Shown here in pieces: positions 1 to 9,237 of a stretch of DNA of 64,000 nucleotides. The DNA is from Curtobacterium sp. MCBD17_035. GTDB taxonomy: Bacteria > Actinomycetota > Actinomycetes > Actinomycetales > Microbacteriaceae. The translations under genes were made by a program, and so were the position numbers. Numbering within the stretch: the stretch's first letter is position 1; every line of letters begins with the position of its first letter. The stretch spans positions 2,852,001 to 2,916,000 of the forward strand of contig NZ_CP126279.1 in the NCBI RefSeq assembly GCF_003234815.2. Reading direction: 5' to 3'. The notes beneath the pieces are model-generated. The model was not told the DNA's origin. It made no database searches and was given only the letters and a program-made list of their open reading frames with translations.

Positions 1-443
1 TCGACGAGCTCGAGGAACCGGCGTCCGGCGAGCGTGGCGACGGTCATCGCGTTGCCGACGACGATCCCGCCGATCGCCAGGGCGTACCGCGCGTCGAACG
101 CGATCGCGCCCGTCACGAACACGACGGCGAGGGACAGCAGGATCCCCGCACCCATCGCGGACGCCACCATCGGCGCCGTCCGTCGCAGCGGGCCGAGCCG
201 TCGGGAGGCCGTGCTCACCGCGACCGTGAACATCACGACCAGGGCGGCCGCGACCCACCGGACGTCGTGGATGACCCCGCTCAGGACGACGCTGATGACG
301 GCGAGCTGGAGCGCGCCACGCAGGACGGCGAGCGCCGGCGCGACGGGACTCGGGGCCCGGACGAGGAGCAGCACGACGGTCGCGACGACCACGAGCACCC
401 CGACGCCGAGGAGACTCGGGCCGATGTCCGAGGACCAGGTCAT
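1..443 (-). CDS. FetB/UPF0014-type ABC permease, N-terminal part (cut by window edge)
   Basis: Integral membrane permease of the FetB/YbbM (UPF0014) family, whose E. coli member works with an ATPase in iron export. The visible 147 residues start at ATG 443 and hold about four hydrophobic segments. The signature is GGIVVGNAMTVATLAGRR near residues 124-141, matching the conserved GxxxGNxM region of the family. The C-terminal half and any partner ATPase lie outside the window. Metal specificity cannot be read from this fragment. Confidence 0.72.
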   Translation of the reverse strand, partial: MTWSSDIGPSLLGVGVLVVVATVVLLLVRAPSPVAPALAVLRGALQLAVISVVLSGVIHDVRWVAAALVVMFTVAVSTASRRLGPLRRTAPMVASAMGAGILLSLAVVFVTGAIAFDARYALAIGGIVVGNAMTVATLAGRRFLELV

Positions 444-480
444 GACCTGGGACCGTAGCGTGCGTGGCTGCCGACGCGGG

Positions 481-1254
481 TCACGGCGCGAGGCTGTCGG
501 CCGGCCACTCCCGGGTGTCGAGGTCGGCCCGTCGGCTCTGACGCACGCTGAGCACCGCGACGCACACGACGATGAGCACGGCGAGCACCGCGCTGATGGG
601 TCCGGTGCCGAACCCGAGACCGCCGCGCGCGGACGACACGGCGCCCCAGTCGGCGAAGGACGCCCCGACGGGCCGGGTCAGGACGTACGCGACCCAGAAG
701 GCGGGCACGGCGGCGAGCGCCCGCCCGAGGTACAGCGCGATCGGCACGCACATCGCCGCGACGAACACCGCCCCGCCGAGCAGGTACCCGAGGTGGAACC
801 GCGACGCGACGAGGTCGCCAGCGGCGGTCCCGAGGGCGAACGTGGCGACGACCGCCGCCCAGTAGAAGGCCTCACGGCGGCGGGTGTCGATCGCGTGGAC
901 GTCGACGGTGCCCTCGACGACCCGCCACGTGACGAACACGGCGACGAGGAACACGAGGAACACCGACGTCGACACCAGGTACGGGACGCCGGCGACGACG
1001 TGGGTGAAGTCGGCGATCATCGTCCCGAGCACGCCGACGAGCACGACGACGAGCCAGTACAGCCACGGCACGTACCGGCGGACGGTGAACTGGGCCACGA
1101 TCGCGGCGGCGAACAGGACGGCGGTCGCGAGCACGGCGCCGACGGGGTCGACGTGTCCGACGAGGAAGTCCGACAGGGTCTCCCCCATGCCGGTCGTCAG
1201 GATCTTCGTCACCCAGAACAGCAGGGTGATCTCGGGCACCTTGTTCCGCAGCAT
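481..1254 (-). CDS. DUF347 (COG4705) multi-pass membrane protein
   Basis: Membrane protein of about 257 residues with roughly eight hydrophobic segments. It shows the DUF347 pattern twice: near the N-terminus as NKVPEITLLFWVTKILTT followed by GETLSDFL, and again in the middle as FYWAAVVATFALGTAAGD. The family has no firmly established function known to me. I chose ATG 1254 (MLRNKVPEI) over a GTG-type start 27 bp upstream because family members begin close to the KVPEI motif. It faces a DedA gene with a 90-bp divergent gap. Confidence 0.75.
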   Translation of the reverse strand: MLRNKVPEITLLFWVTKILTTGMGETLSDFLVGHVDPVGAVLATAVLFAAAIVAQFTVRRYVPWLYWLVVVLVGVLGTMIADFTHVVAGVPYLVSTSVFLVFLVAVFVTWRVVEGTVDVHAIDTRRREAFYWAAVVATFALGTAAGDLVASRFHLGYLLGGAVFVAAMCVPIALYLGRALAAVPAFWVAYVLTRPVGASFADWGAVSSARGGLGFGTGPISAVLAVLIVVCVAVLSVRQSRRADLDTREWPADSLAP

Positions 1255-1343
1255 GCCGTGACGATCACACCCCCGGTCCAAGAAGCCACCAAGGGAGCGT
1301 CGGTCTTGGCCGTTCCTGGGAGCCGCACCCGGAGGATGGGCCG

Positions 1344-1970
1344 GTGCCCCTCGCGATCCACCTGTTCGACGCCGCCTCCATCCTGCATGCGTTCGGGCCG
1401 TGGGTGCTCGTCGGCCTCGCGGTGCTCGTGTTCGTGGAGTCGGGGGTGCTGTTCCCGTTCCTCCCGGGCGACTCGCTCATCCTGACCGCGACCATCCTGG
1501 CCTCGGCACTCGGCATCACCCCGTGGCAGGTCGCGGTCGTCGGGTCCCTCGCCGCGATCGCGGGCGACCAGGTCGGCTACGTCCTCGGGCGTCGGTTCGG
1601 GCGTCGGCTGTTCCGCGAGGACGCGCGGGTGCTCAAGCGTGCGCGCCTGCGCGAGGCCGAGGCGTTCTTCGTCCGGTACGGCGGCCTGTCGCTCGTGCTC
1701 GGGCGGTTCGTCCCCGTGGTCCGGACGTACGTGCCGCTCGCCGCCGGCGCCGCGGCCATGCACTACCGACGGTTCATCGTCTGGAACACCATCGGCGGCG
1801 TGGGCTGGGTGGCGGTGTTGACGGTCGTCGGGGTGCTCCTCGGCGGCATCCCGTTCGTGGCGCACAACATCGACGCGCTCATGGTCGTGGTGGTGGTCGT
1901 CTCGGTCCTCCCCGTCGTCATCGGGGTGCTCCGGAAGCGGAGTGCGGCGCGGCGTGCGGTGCGCCGGTGA
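1344..1970 (+). CDS. DedA family membrane protein
   Basis: DedA/SNARE-associated family protein of 208 residues. Members are thought to act in membrane lipid or proton homeostasis, some as lipid flippases. The family signature is present: ESGVLFPFLPGDSLILTA near residues 31-48, GDQVGYVLGRRFGRRLF near 72-88, and RFVPVVRTYVPLAAGAAAM near 121-139. Starts at GTG 1344 behind GGAGG at 1331-1335. The next gene begins 22 bp after its stop, so the two may be cotranscribed. Confidence 0.9.
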   Translation: MPLAIHLFDAASILHAFGPWVLVGLAVLVFVESGVLFPFLPGDSLILTATILASALGITPWQVAVVGSLAAIAGDQVGYVLGRRFGRRLFREDARVLKRARLREAEAFFVRYGGLSLVLGRFVPVVRTYVPLAAGAAAMHYRRFIVWNTIGGVGWVAVLTVVGVLLGGIPFVAHNIDALMVVVVVVSVLPVVIGVLRKRSAARRAVRR

Positions 1971-1992
1971 CGCCGACGGCCAGGATCGGGGC

Positions 1993-2658
1993 ATGACGGA
2001 GCCGGCACCGCGCCTCCTGCTCGTGGAGGACGACGCGCGCCTCGGTCCGATCGTCGCCGACGTGCTCGGTGCGGACTGGGACGTCACCCTCGTGACCGAC
2101 GGTGAGCAGGCGGTCACGGCCGCCGTCGAGCGGTACTTCGACGTCATGGTCGTGGACCGCAGGTTGCCGGGCATGGACGGCGTGGCCGTGGTCGAGGAGA
2201 TCCGCCGACGCCGCATCAGCACGCCGATCCTCATGCTCACCGCGCTCGGTTCGCTCGACGACCGCGTGTCCGGCCTCGACGCCGGGGCGAACGACTACCT
2301 CGTCAAGCCGTTCGAGTTCGCGGAACTCGGAGCCCGGCTCCGCGCCCTCACGCGCGACTACGCGCCCGAGGGCGAGGCGATCGCGATCGGCGGGTGGACC
2401 CTCCACCCGGAGACCGGCACCATCACCTCGCCGTACGCCGGGAGGATCGGGCTCACCGAACGCGAGACCGCGCTCGTCCGCCTGCTGGCCCGGGAGCCGA
2501 CGCGCACGTTCTCGCGGGCGCACATCCTGACGGCCGTGTTCGACAAGGGCGAGCAGCTCGGCACGGTCGACACGTACGTCCACTACGTGCGCCGGAAGAC
2601 CGACCGGGACCTCATCGCCACCGTTCGTGGGGTGGGGTACCGCATCGGCACACCCTGA
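1993..2658 (+). CDS. OmpR/PhoB-type response regulator (orphan)
   Basis: Two-domain DNA-binding response regulator of 221 residues. The receiver has the acidic pocket in LLLVEDDARLG, the phosphoacceptor Asp in MVVDRRLPGMDG and the Lys in NDYLVKPFEFAELG. The C-terminal winged helix carries GIGLTERETALVRLLA-like spacing and ends with VRRKTDRD and GVGYRIGTP, typical of the OmpR class. ATG 1993 is preferred over a start 51 bp upstream inside the DedA gene. No sensor kinase is adjacent; the only nearby HisKA-type kinase is about 9 kb away on the other strand. Confidence 0.9.
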   Translation: MTEPAPRLLLVEDDARLGPIVADVLGADWDVTLVTDGEQAVTAAVERYFDVMVVDRRLPGMDGVAVVEEIRRRRISTPILMLTALGSLDDRVSGLDAGANDYLVKPFEFAELGARLRALTRDYAPEGEAIAIGGWTLHPETGTITSPYAGRIGLTERETALVRLLAREPTRTFSRAHILTAVFDKGEQLGTVDTYVHYVRRKTDRDLIATVRGVGYRIGTP

Positions 2659-2719
2659 GCGTCGTCGGCGGGACCCCGGGGACCGACGGCCTACGGTGGG
2701 CGGTCGGAGGAACCGATCG

Positions 2720-4156
2720 ATGTCACTGCTGGACCTGCCCCATCCCCTCGGACCCGTCGACGTGGACACGCTCCGCGCGGCCGTCACGGACTCGCGCCGC
2801 CGGATCGTCGTGATCGACGACGACCCGACCGGGAGCCAGAGCATCGCCGATCTCCCCCTCGTCACGGCGTGGGCGGATGACGACATCCGGTGGGCGTTCG
2901 ACCAGGACACCGTCGGGTTCTTCGTCCTCGCGAACACACGGAGTCTCGAGCCGGACGCGGCCGAGCGGGTCGTCCGCGAGGTCCACGACCGCGTCTCCCG
3001 CATCGCCGCGGAGCGCGGGGAGGACGTCGTCCTGCTGAGTCGCGGCGACTCGACGCTGCGTGGGCACTTCCCGCTCGAGACCGACGTGCTCGTGGCGGCC
3101 GAGGACGCCACCGGCCGCACGGTCGACGCCGTCCTGCTCGTCCCCGCCTACCCGGATGCGGGGCGCATCACGGTCGACTCCGTCCACTACCTCGCCCAGG
3201 GCGACGCCTGGATCCCCGTGGGCGACTCCGAGTTCGCGCGCGACGCGAGCTTCGGGTACCGATCGTCCTCGCTGCCGGACTGGGTGGCCGAGAAGACCGA
3301 CGGGCGTGTGCCGGCCGGCGAGGTCGTCCGCATCACGATCGACGACATCAGGAACGGCGGTGCGGCCACGGTCGCTGCGGCGCTCCGCTCCTGCCGGGAC
3401 GCCCGGGTCGTCGTCGCCGACGCGGTCGACGAGGACGACCTCCGCGTCGTCGCGCTCGGTGCGCTCCGCGCCGAGACCGACGGCACGCGCATCGTGTACC
3501 GCGTCGGTCCCTCGTTCGTCCGGGCCCGCTGCGGGCAGGACGTCCACGGTCCCATCGCGGACGCCACCCTCGCCGAGTCCTTCACGCACGCTCCCGAGGG
3601 GCACGGGCTCATCGCGGTCGGGTCGCACGTCGGACTGACCGGTCGACAGTTGGACGGACTGCTCGCGGCCGACCACCCCGCGGTCGTCGAGCTCGACCTG
3701 GCGCGTTGCCTCGAGTCGACCGAGGCGATGCGGGACGTGGTCGCGGCGGCAGCGGCGCGCGCGGCGTCGCTGCTCGACACGACCGAGGTCGTCGTGATGA
3801 CGAGTCGCACGCTCATCCGGGGCGTCGACGCCGACGACAGCTTGCGCATCTCCCGTGTCGCCTCGGAGTCCCTCGTCGCCACCGTCCGAGCTGTCGTCGA
3901 ACGCCGACGGCCGTCGTTCCTCGTCGCGAAGGGCGGCATCACCTCCAACGACCTGGCGACCGAGGCGCTGCACATCGGGCACGCCCACGTGATCGGCACC
4001 CTCCTGGCAGGCATGGTCTCGCTCTGGGTGGCGGCCGACGGACCCTCAGCCGGTCTGCCGTACGTCGTGTTCCCCGGGAACGTCGGTTCCGACCAGTCGC
4101 TCGCCGTGGCGGTCCGGCGCGTCGCCGACGCAGCCGCACTCGACGGCCTCATGTAG
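2720..4156 (+). CDS. dtnK: DUF1537 four-carbon acid sugar kinase, probable D-threonate kinase
   Basis: Kinase of the DUF1537 family, which phosphorylates four-carbon acid sugars at the terminal hydroxyl. The 478-residue protein has the N-terminal substrate-domain signature IDDDPTGSQ near residues 32-40 and the C-terminal nucleotide-domain signature VAKGGITSNDLA near 400 with VVFPGNVGSDQS further on. ATG 2720 sits 7 nt behind CGGAGGAA. The cluster has pdxA2 but no otnI or otnC homologue, which by the published DtnK-PdxA2 pairing points to D-threonate. Substrate is inferred from context only. Confidence 0.82.
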   Translation: MSLLDLPHPLGPVDVDTLRAAVTDSRRRIVVIDDDPTGSQSIADLPLVTAWADDDIRWAFDQDTVGFFVLANTRSLEPDAAERVVREVHDRVSRIAAERGEDVVLLSRGDSTLRGHFPLETDVLVAAEDATGRTVDAVLLVPAYPDAGRITVDSVHYLAQGDAWIPVGDSEFARDASFGYRSSSLPDWVAEKTDGRVPAGEVVRITIDDIRNGGAATVAAALRSCRDARVVVADAVDEDDLRVVALGALRAETDGTRIVYRVGPSFVRARCGQDVHGPIADATLAESFTHAPEGHGLIAVGSHVGLTGRQLDGLLAADHPAVVELDLARCLESTEAMRDVVAAAAARAASLLDTTEVVVMTSRTLIRGVDADDSLRISRVASESLVATVRAVVERRRPSFLVAKGGITSNDLATEALHIGHAHVIGTLLAGMVSLWVAADGPSAGLPYVVFPGNVGSDQSLAVAVRRVADAAALDGLM

Positions 4157-4206
4157 GAGACGCCCGCCAGGGGGAGCCGGAGGCGGTGATCGTATAGGCT
4201 CCGCAC

Positions 4207-4887
4207 ATGGACGACCGGCCGAGGACACCGACGAGGACATCCCTGGCCGACGGCGTCTACGAGGTCCTCATGGCCCAGCTCATGGACGGCGAGCTCCGCC
4301 CCGAGCAGCAACTCAACATCGACGGACTGGCGAAGTCGCTCGCCGTCTCGCAGACACCGATCCGCGAGGCGCTCGCGCGGCTCGAGTCCACGGGCCTCGT
4401 CCGGCGCGAGGCACTCCGGGGATACCGGGTCGCACCCCTGTACACGGATCGCGAGCTCGACGACCTGATGGACGCACGGGCCGTGGTCGAGCCGTCGAGC
4501 ACCTACTTCGCGACGACGCGGATGCCCGACGCGGCCCTCGACCCCCTGGCGGCGAGCATCGACGCGCTCCGGACGATCCCGCACGGCCCGGACCACCACG
4601 ACGTGCGGGCGTACTGGCGTGCGGACGAGCGGTTCCACGACCTGATCGTGCGCGGCGCCGACAACGTGTTCCTGCTGAACGCCTACCGCTCGTTCGGCGG
4701 GACGGTCCAGCGGTTCCGGCTGTTCTCGGAGCGCGGGGTCACCGACGCCGACGCGGCGGTGCACGAGCACTCCGCGGTGCTCGAGGCGATGCGGCGCCGG
4801 GATGCCGACGGCGCTCGCGACGCCATGCGCCGGCACATCCTCGCGGTGAAGGCGCGCGCCCGCCAGGACCGCGACGCGCTGCGCTGA
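4207..4887 (+). CDS. GntR family regulator with FCD ligand domain
   Basis: Transcription regulator of 226 residues. Residues 10-75 form the GntR winged helix (SLADGVYEVLMAQLMDGEL, then VSQTPIREALARLESTGLV), and the rest is an all-helical FCD effector domain with the family's metal-site histidines in ADERFHDLI and VHEHSAVLEA. It sits between the kinase and pdxA2 genes and most likely controls the cluster. TATAGGCT lies 6 nt before ATG 4207, so the transcript may lack a leader, or this may be its own operator. Confidence 0.88.
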   Translation: MDDRPRTPTRTSLADGVYEVLMAQLMDGELRPEQQLNIDGLAKSLAVSQTPIREALARLESTGLVRREALRGYRVAPLYTDRELDDLMDARAVVEPSSTYFATTRMPDAALDPLAASIDALRTIPHGPDHHDVRAYWRADERFHDLIVRGADNVFLLNAYRSFGGTVQRFRLFSERGVTDADAAVHEHSAVLEAMRRRDADGARDAMRRHILAVKARARQDRDALR

Positions 4888-4923
4888 CGGGATCCGCGTG
4901 GAGCACCTGTTCAGGCTGCCGCG

Positions 4924-4937
4924 TAGCCTATAGGATA
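4924..4937. promoter_or_regulatory. candidate GntR operator upstream of pdxA2
   Basis: TAGCCTATAGGATA contains the perfect palindrome CCTATAGG at 4927-4934. Its inner part AGCCTATA is the reverse complement of TATAGGCT at 4193-4200, in front of the gntR gene. Finding the same octamer before both genes fits an operator of the cluster regulator, though the copy at 4195 also looks like a -10 hexamer. This assignment is inference. Confidence 0.4.
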
Positions 4938-5062
4938 CATGATGCCGAGGCCCGACTCGGTACGACCACGACGAGGTGTCAGCCCCCGCGACTCCAGCGG
5001 AGACGGGCGATGCCGGCCCAGGTCGGTGTGATCGCGGCCGTCGCCGCAGAAGGAGCGCGAGC

Positions 5063-6049
5063 ATGACCCAGCAACGACCCCGTGTCGCCCTGACCCTCGG
5101 AGATCCGGCCGGCATCGGTCCGGAACTCGCCGCCAAGGTGCTGTCCCGTCCCGGCACGCTCGACGCGAACGAGGTGCACGTCCTCGCCGACCGCGACGAG
5201 TTCGAGCGCGCGTTCGCCGACGCGCGCCTCCCGGCCGTTCCGCTCGGGGACGAACCGCGGCCGGGGGTGGCGACGCTGCTCGACGACCACAGCGCCCCGC
5301 CGACCCCGATCCCGACCGGCGTCGTGAGCGAGGAGGCCGGTCACCGCGCCATGCACCAGCTCCGGCGCGCCGTGGCCCTCGCCGCCGAGGGTCGGGTGGG
5401 CGCGATCGTCTTCGCGCCGCTCAACAAGACGAGCCTGCACCTCGCCGGCATGCAGGAAGAAGACGAGCTGCGGTGGTTCGCCAAGCAGATGGACCACCAC
5501 GGCACGACGTCGGAGCTCAACGTGCTCGAGGATCTGTGGACGGCGCGGGTCACCTCGCACATCCCCCTCAGCGCGGTCGCTGCCCGGGTGACCCCCGAGT
5601 CCGTCCGAGCGACCATCGGTCTGCTGCACCAGGTGCTCACCGACGCCGGCATCGAGCCGCGGCTGGGGGTCTGCGCCCTCAACCCCCACGCGGGCGAGAA
5701 CGGGAACTTCGGGCGCGAGGAGATCGACGCCATCGCCCCGGCCGTGGCGGCAGCGACCGCGGACGGCATCGACGTGCGCGGCCCGTTCCCCTCGGACACC
5801 ATCTTCCTCGCCGCACGACGTGGCGACTTCAACGGGATCGTGACGATGTACCACGACCAGGGACAGATCGCCATGAAGCTGCTCGGGTTCAGCGGGGGTG
5901 TGACCATCCAGGGCGGTCTCCCCGTCAGCATCGCCACGCCCGCACACGGCACCGCGTTCGAGATCGTCGGCCAGGGCGTCGCCGATCCCACCTCGATGGC
6001 GAACGCCTTCGACATCGCGGCGGCAGTGGCGGCCCGGCGACAGGCATGA
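5063..6049 (+). CDS. pdxA2: PdxA2-like 4-phospho-D-threonate dehydrogenase
   Basis: Member of the PdxA fold, 328 residues. PdxA2 enzymes oxidise 4-phospho-D-threonate with NAD; decarboxylation then gives dihydroxyacetone phosphate. Visible landmarks are GDPAGIGPELAAKVL near residue 12, CALNPHAGENGNFG near 205, YHDQGQIAMKLLGF near 260 and TPAHGTAFEIVGQG near 290. Pairing with a DUF1537 kinase and an uptake transporter argues for the catabolic PdxA2 and not the vitamin B6 enzyme. ATG 5063 follows AAGGAG at 5050-5055. Confidence 0.88.
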   Translation: MTQQRPRVALTLGDPAGIGPELAAKVLSRPGTLDANEVHVLADRDEFERAFADARLPAVPLGDEPRPGVATLLDDHSAPPTPIPTGVVSEEAGHRAMHQLRRAVALAAEGRVGAIVFAPLNKTSLHLAGMQEEDELRWFAKQMDHHGTTSELNVLEDLWTARVTSHIPLSAVAARVTPESVRATIGLLHQVLTDAGIEPRLGVCALNPHAGENGNFGREEIDAIAPAVAAATADGIDVRGPFPSDTIFLAARRGDFNGIVTMYHDQGQIAMKLLGFSGGVTIQGGLPVSIATPAHGTAFEIVGQGVADPTSMANAFDIAAAVAARRQA

Positions 6050-6116
6050 GCGCCACCGAGCCCTGCACCAGCGCCACACCCACGGACGACGACGTACCAC
6101 GGAACGAGGCTTCTTC

Positions 6117-7415
6117 ATGAGCAGCACCACGACCACACCGCGACGCTCCCGAGTACGGCTCGGGGTCTTCGGGATCCTCTGGATCCTCGTCCTCCTCAAC
6201 TTCGTCGACCGATCGGCGCTCTCCATCTCGCTGCCGTTCATCAGCGACGACTTCAAGCTGTCACCCGCCGTCAACGGCTGGGTCCTCGGCTCCTTCTTCT
6301 GGACGTACCTGCTGTTCCAGATCCCGGGTGGCTGGCTGCTCGACCGGATCGGCGCCCGCAAGGTGGTCCTGTTCGCCGCCGGACTGTGGGGTCTGTTCCA
6401 GGTCCTCGGCGGTATCGCCACGGGTGGCATCATGCTCGTCATCTCGCGGCTCGGCATGGGGATGTCCGAGGCGCCCGTCTACCCCGCCGGCTCGAAGCTC
6501 AACTCGAAGTGGCTCGCGTCACGGGAACGCGCCCGCGGCGCGACGTTCATCGACGCGGCGAGTCCGTTCGGCAGCGCGGTCGGCGGCCTCATCGTCACCG
6601 GACTCATCGGCCTCTCGGGCAGCTGGCGCTGGTCGTTCATCATCACCGGGGCGATCACCGTCGCGGTCGCCGGGCTGTACTACCTGTACGTCCGCGACGA
6701 CCCGGAGCAGCACCCGAAGGTGAACGAGGCGGAGCTCGACCACATCCACGGCGACGACGTCGTGGCTCGTGAGACGGAGACCGGACCGCTCCCCGGTGTC
6801 GCGGACTACGCCCGGTCGTCCTCCTTCTGGTCGATGTGGCTCGGACGTCTCGGATGGGCGACCGTCTGGTGGGGGATCATCTCCTGGTCTCCCTCGTACC
6901 TCTCGACCGCCCTGCACTTCAGTCTGGCGGGCCTCGGGTGGGGCACGTTCTTCATCTACGGCATGGGCGTGCTCGGTCAGGTGGTCGCAGGGTGGTCGAC
7001 CGATCGTCTCCGCGCCCGCACCACGAACTACAACGGAGCGATGAAGCTCGTGCTCGCCGTCTCCGGCGTGGGGACGGTCGTGTCGATCCTCGCCCTGCCG
7101 CTGACCCACAGCGGGTACGCGGCACTGGTCGCCCTGGCGCTCGCGGTGTTCTTCAACCAGTTCGGTGGCGTCTACTGGGCGATCCCGTCCTGGCTCTCCC
7201 CCAAACCGCAGGTCGGACGGGTGGGCTCGGTCATGAACGTGGCGTCGAGCCTCGGTGGGGCGATCGCACCGGTCGTCATGGGATACGCCATCGCCGCGAG
7301 CGGTGGTGGGTACACCGGCGCGTTCGTGTTCCTCGCCGTCGCCGGCATCGTGTACCTCGGCGGATCGATGTTCATCGACTTCAACCGCCCCCTGGCCGTG
7401 CGCCGGGCCGCGTAG
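6117..7415 (+). CDS. MFS importer, ACS (anion:cation symporter)-like
   Basis: Major facilitator of 432 residues with twelve predicted membrane segments. The opening NFVDRSALSISLPFISDDF is typical of the anion:cation symporter subfamily that carries hexuronates, galactonate and tartrate-like acids, and the loop 2-3 motif is seen as GGWLLDRIGARKVV. It lies between pdxA2 and an amidohydrolase gene whose start is 14 bp after its stop. It is the likely uptake system for the four-carbon acid sugar used by this cluster. Confidence 0.85.
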   Translation: MSSTTTTPRRSRVRLGVFGILWILVLLNFVDRSALSISLPFISDDFKLSPAVNGWVLGSFFWTYLLFQIPGGWLLDRIGARKVVLFAAGLWGLFQVLGGIATGGIMLVISRLGMGMSEAPVYPAGSKLNSKWLASRERARGATFIDAASPFGSAVGGLIVTGLIGLSGSWRWSFIITGAITVAVAGLYYLYVRDDPEQHPKVNEAELDHIHGDDVVARETETGPLPGVADYARSSSFWSMWLGRLGWATVWWGIISWSPSYLSTALHFSLAGLGWGTFFIYGMGVLGQVVAGWSTDRLRARTTNYNGAMKLVLAVSGVGTVVSILALPLTHSGYAALVALALAVFFNQFGGVYWAIPSWLSPKPQVGRVGSVMNVASSLGGAIAPVVMGYAIAASGGGYTGAFVFLAVAGIVYLGGSMFIDFNRPLAVRRAA

Positions 7416-7428
7416 GGAGGCGCAGGAC

Positions 7429-8358
7429 GTGGCCCGCTACTCCGGTCCGGTGATCGACGCGCACCACCACGTCTGGGAACCGTCGCTCGGCCGACAGCCG
7501 TGGCTGCTCCCGGACGCGCACATCCCGTTCCGCTACGGCGACTACGAGCAGATCAAGCGCGACTACCTGCCACCGGACCTCCGACGCGACGCCGGTCCGC
7601 TCGAGCTGGTCGGTTCGGTCTCGATGGAGACCGAGTGGGACGACGACGACCCGATCGGCGAGATGGAGTACACGCAGGCGGTGTCGGAGCGCTTCGGCCT
7701 CCCCACCGCCTCCGTCGCCCACGCCCTGTTGGACGACCCGCAGGTCGGCACGGTGATCGAACGCCTCGCCGCGATGCCGCGGGTCCGCGGCGTCCGCCAC
7801 AAGCCGGGAGGCGCGCCCTCACCACGCGAGGCCGCGTCTCGTCCGACCCTGCTCGAGGACCGGCAGTGGCAGGCGGGGTTCGCACTCCTGCACCGCGCCG
7901 GGTTGTCCTTCGACCTCCAGGTCGCGTGGTGGCACTTCCCCGAGGCCGCACGGCTGGCAGCGGAGCACGAGGACACGACCATCGTCATCGACCACACCGG
8001 GCTCCCTGCCGACCGTTCTCCCGACGGGCTCGCCGGGTGGGCCGACGCGCTCCGGCTCATCGCGCGGCACGACAACGTCGTCCTGAAGATCTCCGGCCTC
8101 GGGGTGGCAGGCAGGCCGTGGACCGTCGCCGACAACCGCGGCATCGTGACGACCGCCGCCGAGGTGTTCGGTCCGTCGCGGATCATGTTCGCGAGCAACT
8201 TCCCGGTCGACGGCATCGTCGCGACCTACCAGGAGATCTACCAGGGCTTCCTCGAGATCACGACGGACTGGTCGGCGTCGGAGCAGCGCGCTGCCTTCGC
8301 CGGCAACGCCGCCCGGGTCTACCGACTCCCATCAGAGGTCCTCGGGGATCGGACGTGA
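7429..8358 (+). CDS. Amidohydrolase 2 family protein, sugar-lactonase-like
   Basis: TIM-barrel metal hydrolase of 309 residues. It begins VIDAHHHVWEPSLGRQPW, the N-terminal metal motif HxH of amidohydrolase 2, followed by RGVRHKPGG, the VIDHTGLP strand and FASNFPVD near residue 258. This layout resembles L-fucono- or L-rhamnono-gamma-lactonases. In this cluster it could open threonolactone to threonate before phosphorylation. GTG 7429 is spaced 8 nt from GGGAGG at 7415-7420, directly after the transporter stop. Confidence 0.82.
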   Translation: MARYSGPVIDAHHHVWEPSLGRQPWLLPDAHIPFRYGDYEQIKRDYLPPDLRRDAGPLELVGSVSMETEWDDDDPIGEMEYTQAVSERFGLPTASVAHALLDDPQVGTVIERLAAMPRVRGVRHKPGGAPSPREAASRPTLLEDRQWQAGFALLHRAGLSFDLQVAWWHFPEAARLAAEHEDTTIVIDHTGLPADRSPDGLAGWADALRLIARHDNVVLKISGLGVAGRPWTVADNRGIVTTAAEVFGPSRIMFASNFPVDGIVATYQEIYQGFLEITTDWSASEQRAAFAGNAARVYRLPSEVLGDRT

Positions 8359-8367
8359 GGGCGGACC

Positions 8368-9228
8368 TCAGGACAGGGGGAAGCGATCGGCGAAGGCCTG
8401 CAGCCGGAGCGGCGCGGGGTCGCCGGCGGGGTTGAGGACGACACCGGCGTGCCCGTCCTCCTGCGCCACGCGCGCGACGTTCGCGAACCCGGTCGGCCGG
8501 GCGTCGAGGTCGGGCGCCCAGGCCCAGACCTCCGCCGGCGAGGTGAACACCGGCGAGTACGTCTCGCCCTCGGGGCTGCGGATCGTCGGGACACCCACAC
8601 CGGTCACCTCGCCGCGCTCGTCCCGGTGCACCTGCGCCCCGATGAACACCACCGGGGCCGCGGCGGCCAGGGCCACGAGTTCGTCCTCCGGAGCACCGAC
8701 GGCGATGGCGGTCTTCAGCGGCTCGTTCACGGCCGGGTCCTCCGTGAGCCCGTTGCGGATCTCGTCGGCGTAGGCGATGCAGAGCGTGTCCGAGGAACCG
8801 GGGTCGATGGCGATGCCCTCGTACGGGGCGGTGGCCGCCATCTGGAGCGTCGCCGCCGCCGGCTGCACGAGGGACCGTGGCGGCGTGGGCGACCCACCCC
8901 GACGGCGGTACTCGGCGAGTCGCTCATTGTCGGTGAACGCGACGAGGAGCCGCTTGCCCGCGTTGTCGACCTGGAACCCCACCGCCAGCTGGTCACCCTC
9001 CTGGAACGGACGAGCGGGATCGCGGGTCGTCGAGTCCGACGCGTCGAGGAGCAGATCCCCCGTCACGCACTCACGGAGCACCCCCGAGATCGTCTGCGCG
9101 TCCTTCCGGACGGCCCACGCGGCCAGGGCCCGCTGCACCCGTCGGTTGACGACGAGCCGATCCTCCGGTCGCGCGGGTCGGTCCGACGACGGCTCAGCCC
9201 CGCCGCGCTTCCTCGCGAAGATCCCCAT
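8368..9228 (-). CDS. SseB-like domain protein
   Basis: Soluble protein of 286 residues with two SseB N-terminal-type repeats. The first covers about residues 28-140 (RRVQRALAAWAVRKDAQT, GFQVDNAGKRLLVAFTDNE), the second about 155-280 (ALAAAAPVVFIGAQVH, PVFTSPAEVWAWAPD). Actinobacterial members are common but their role is not established; the name comes from an E. coli protein tied to serine sensitivity. It ends 10 bp from the convergent amidohydrolase gene. Confidence 0.75.
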   Translation of the reverse strand: MGIFARKRGGAEPSSDRPARPEDRLVVNRRVQRALAAWAVRKDAQTISGVLRECVTGDLLLDASDSTTRDPARPFQEGDQLAVGFQVDNAGKRLLVAFTDNERLAEYRRRGGSPTPPRSLVQPAAATLQMAATAPYEGIAIDPGSSDTLCIAYADEIRNGLTEDPAVNEPLKTAIAVGAPEDELVALAAAAPVVFIGAQVHRDERGEVTGVGVPTIRSPEGETYSPVFTSPAEVWAWAPDLDARPTGFANVARVAQEDGHAGVVLNPAGDPAPLRLQAFADRFPLS

Positions 9229-9237
9229 GGAGCGACG

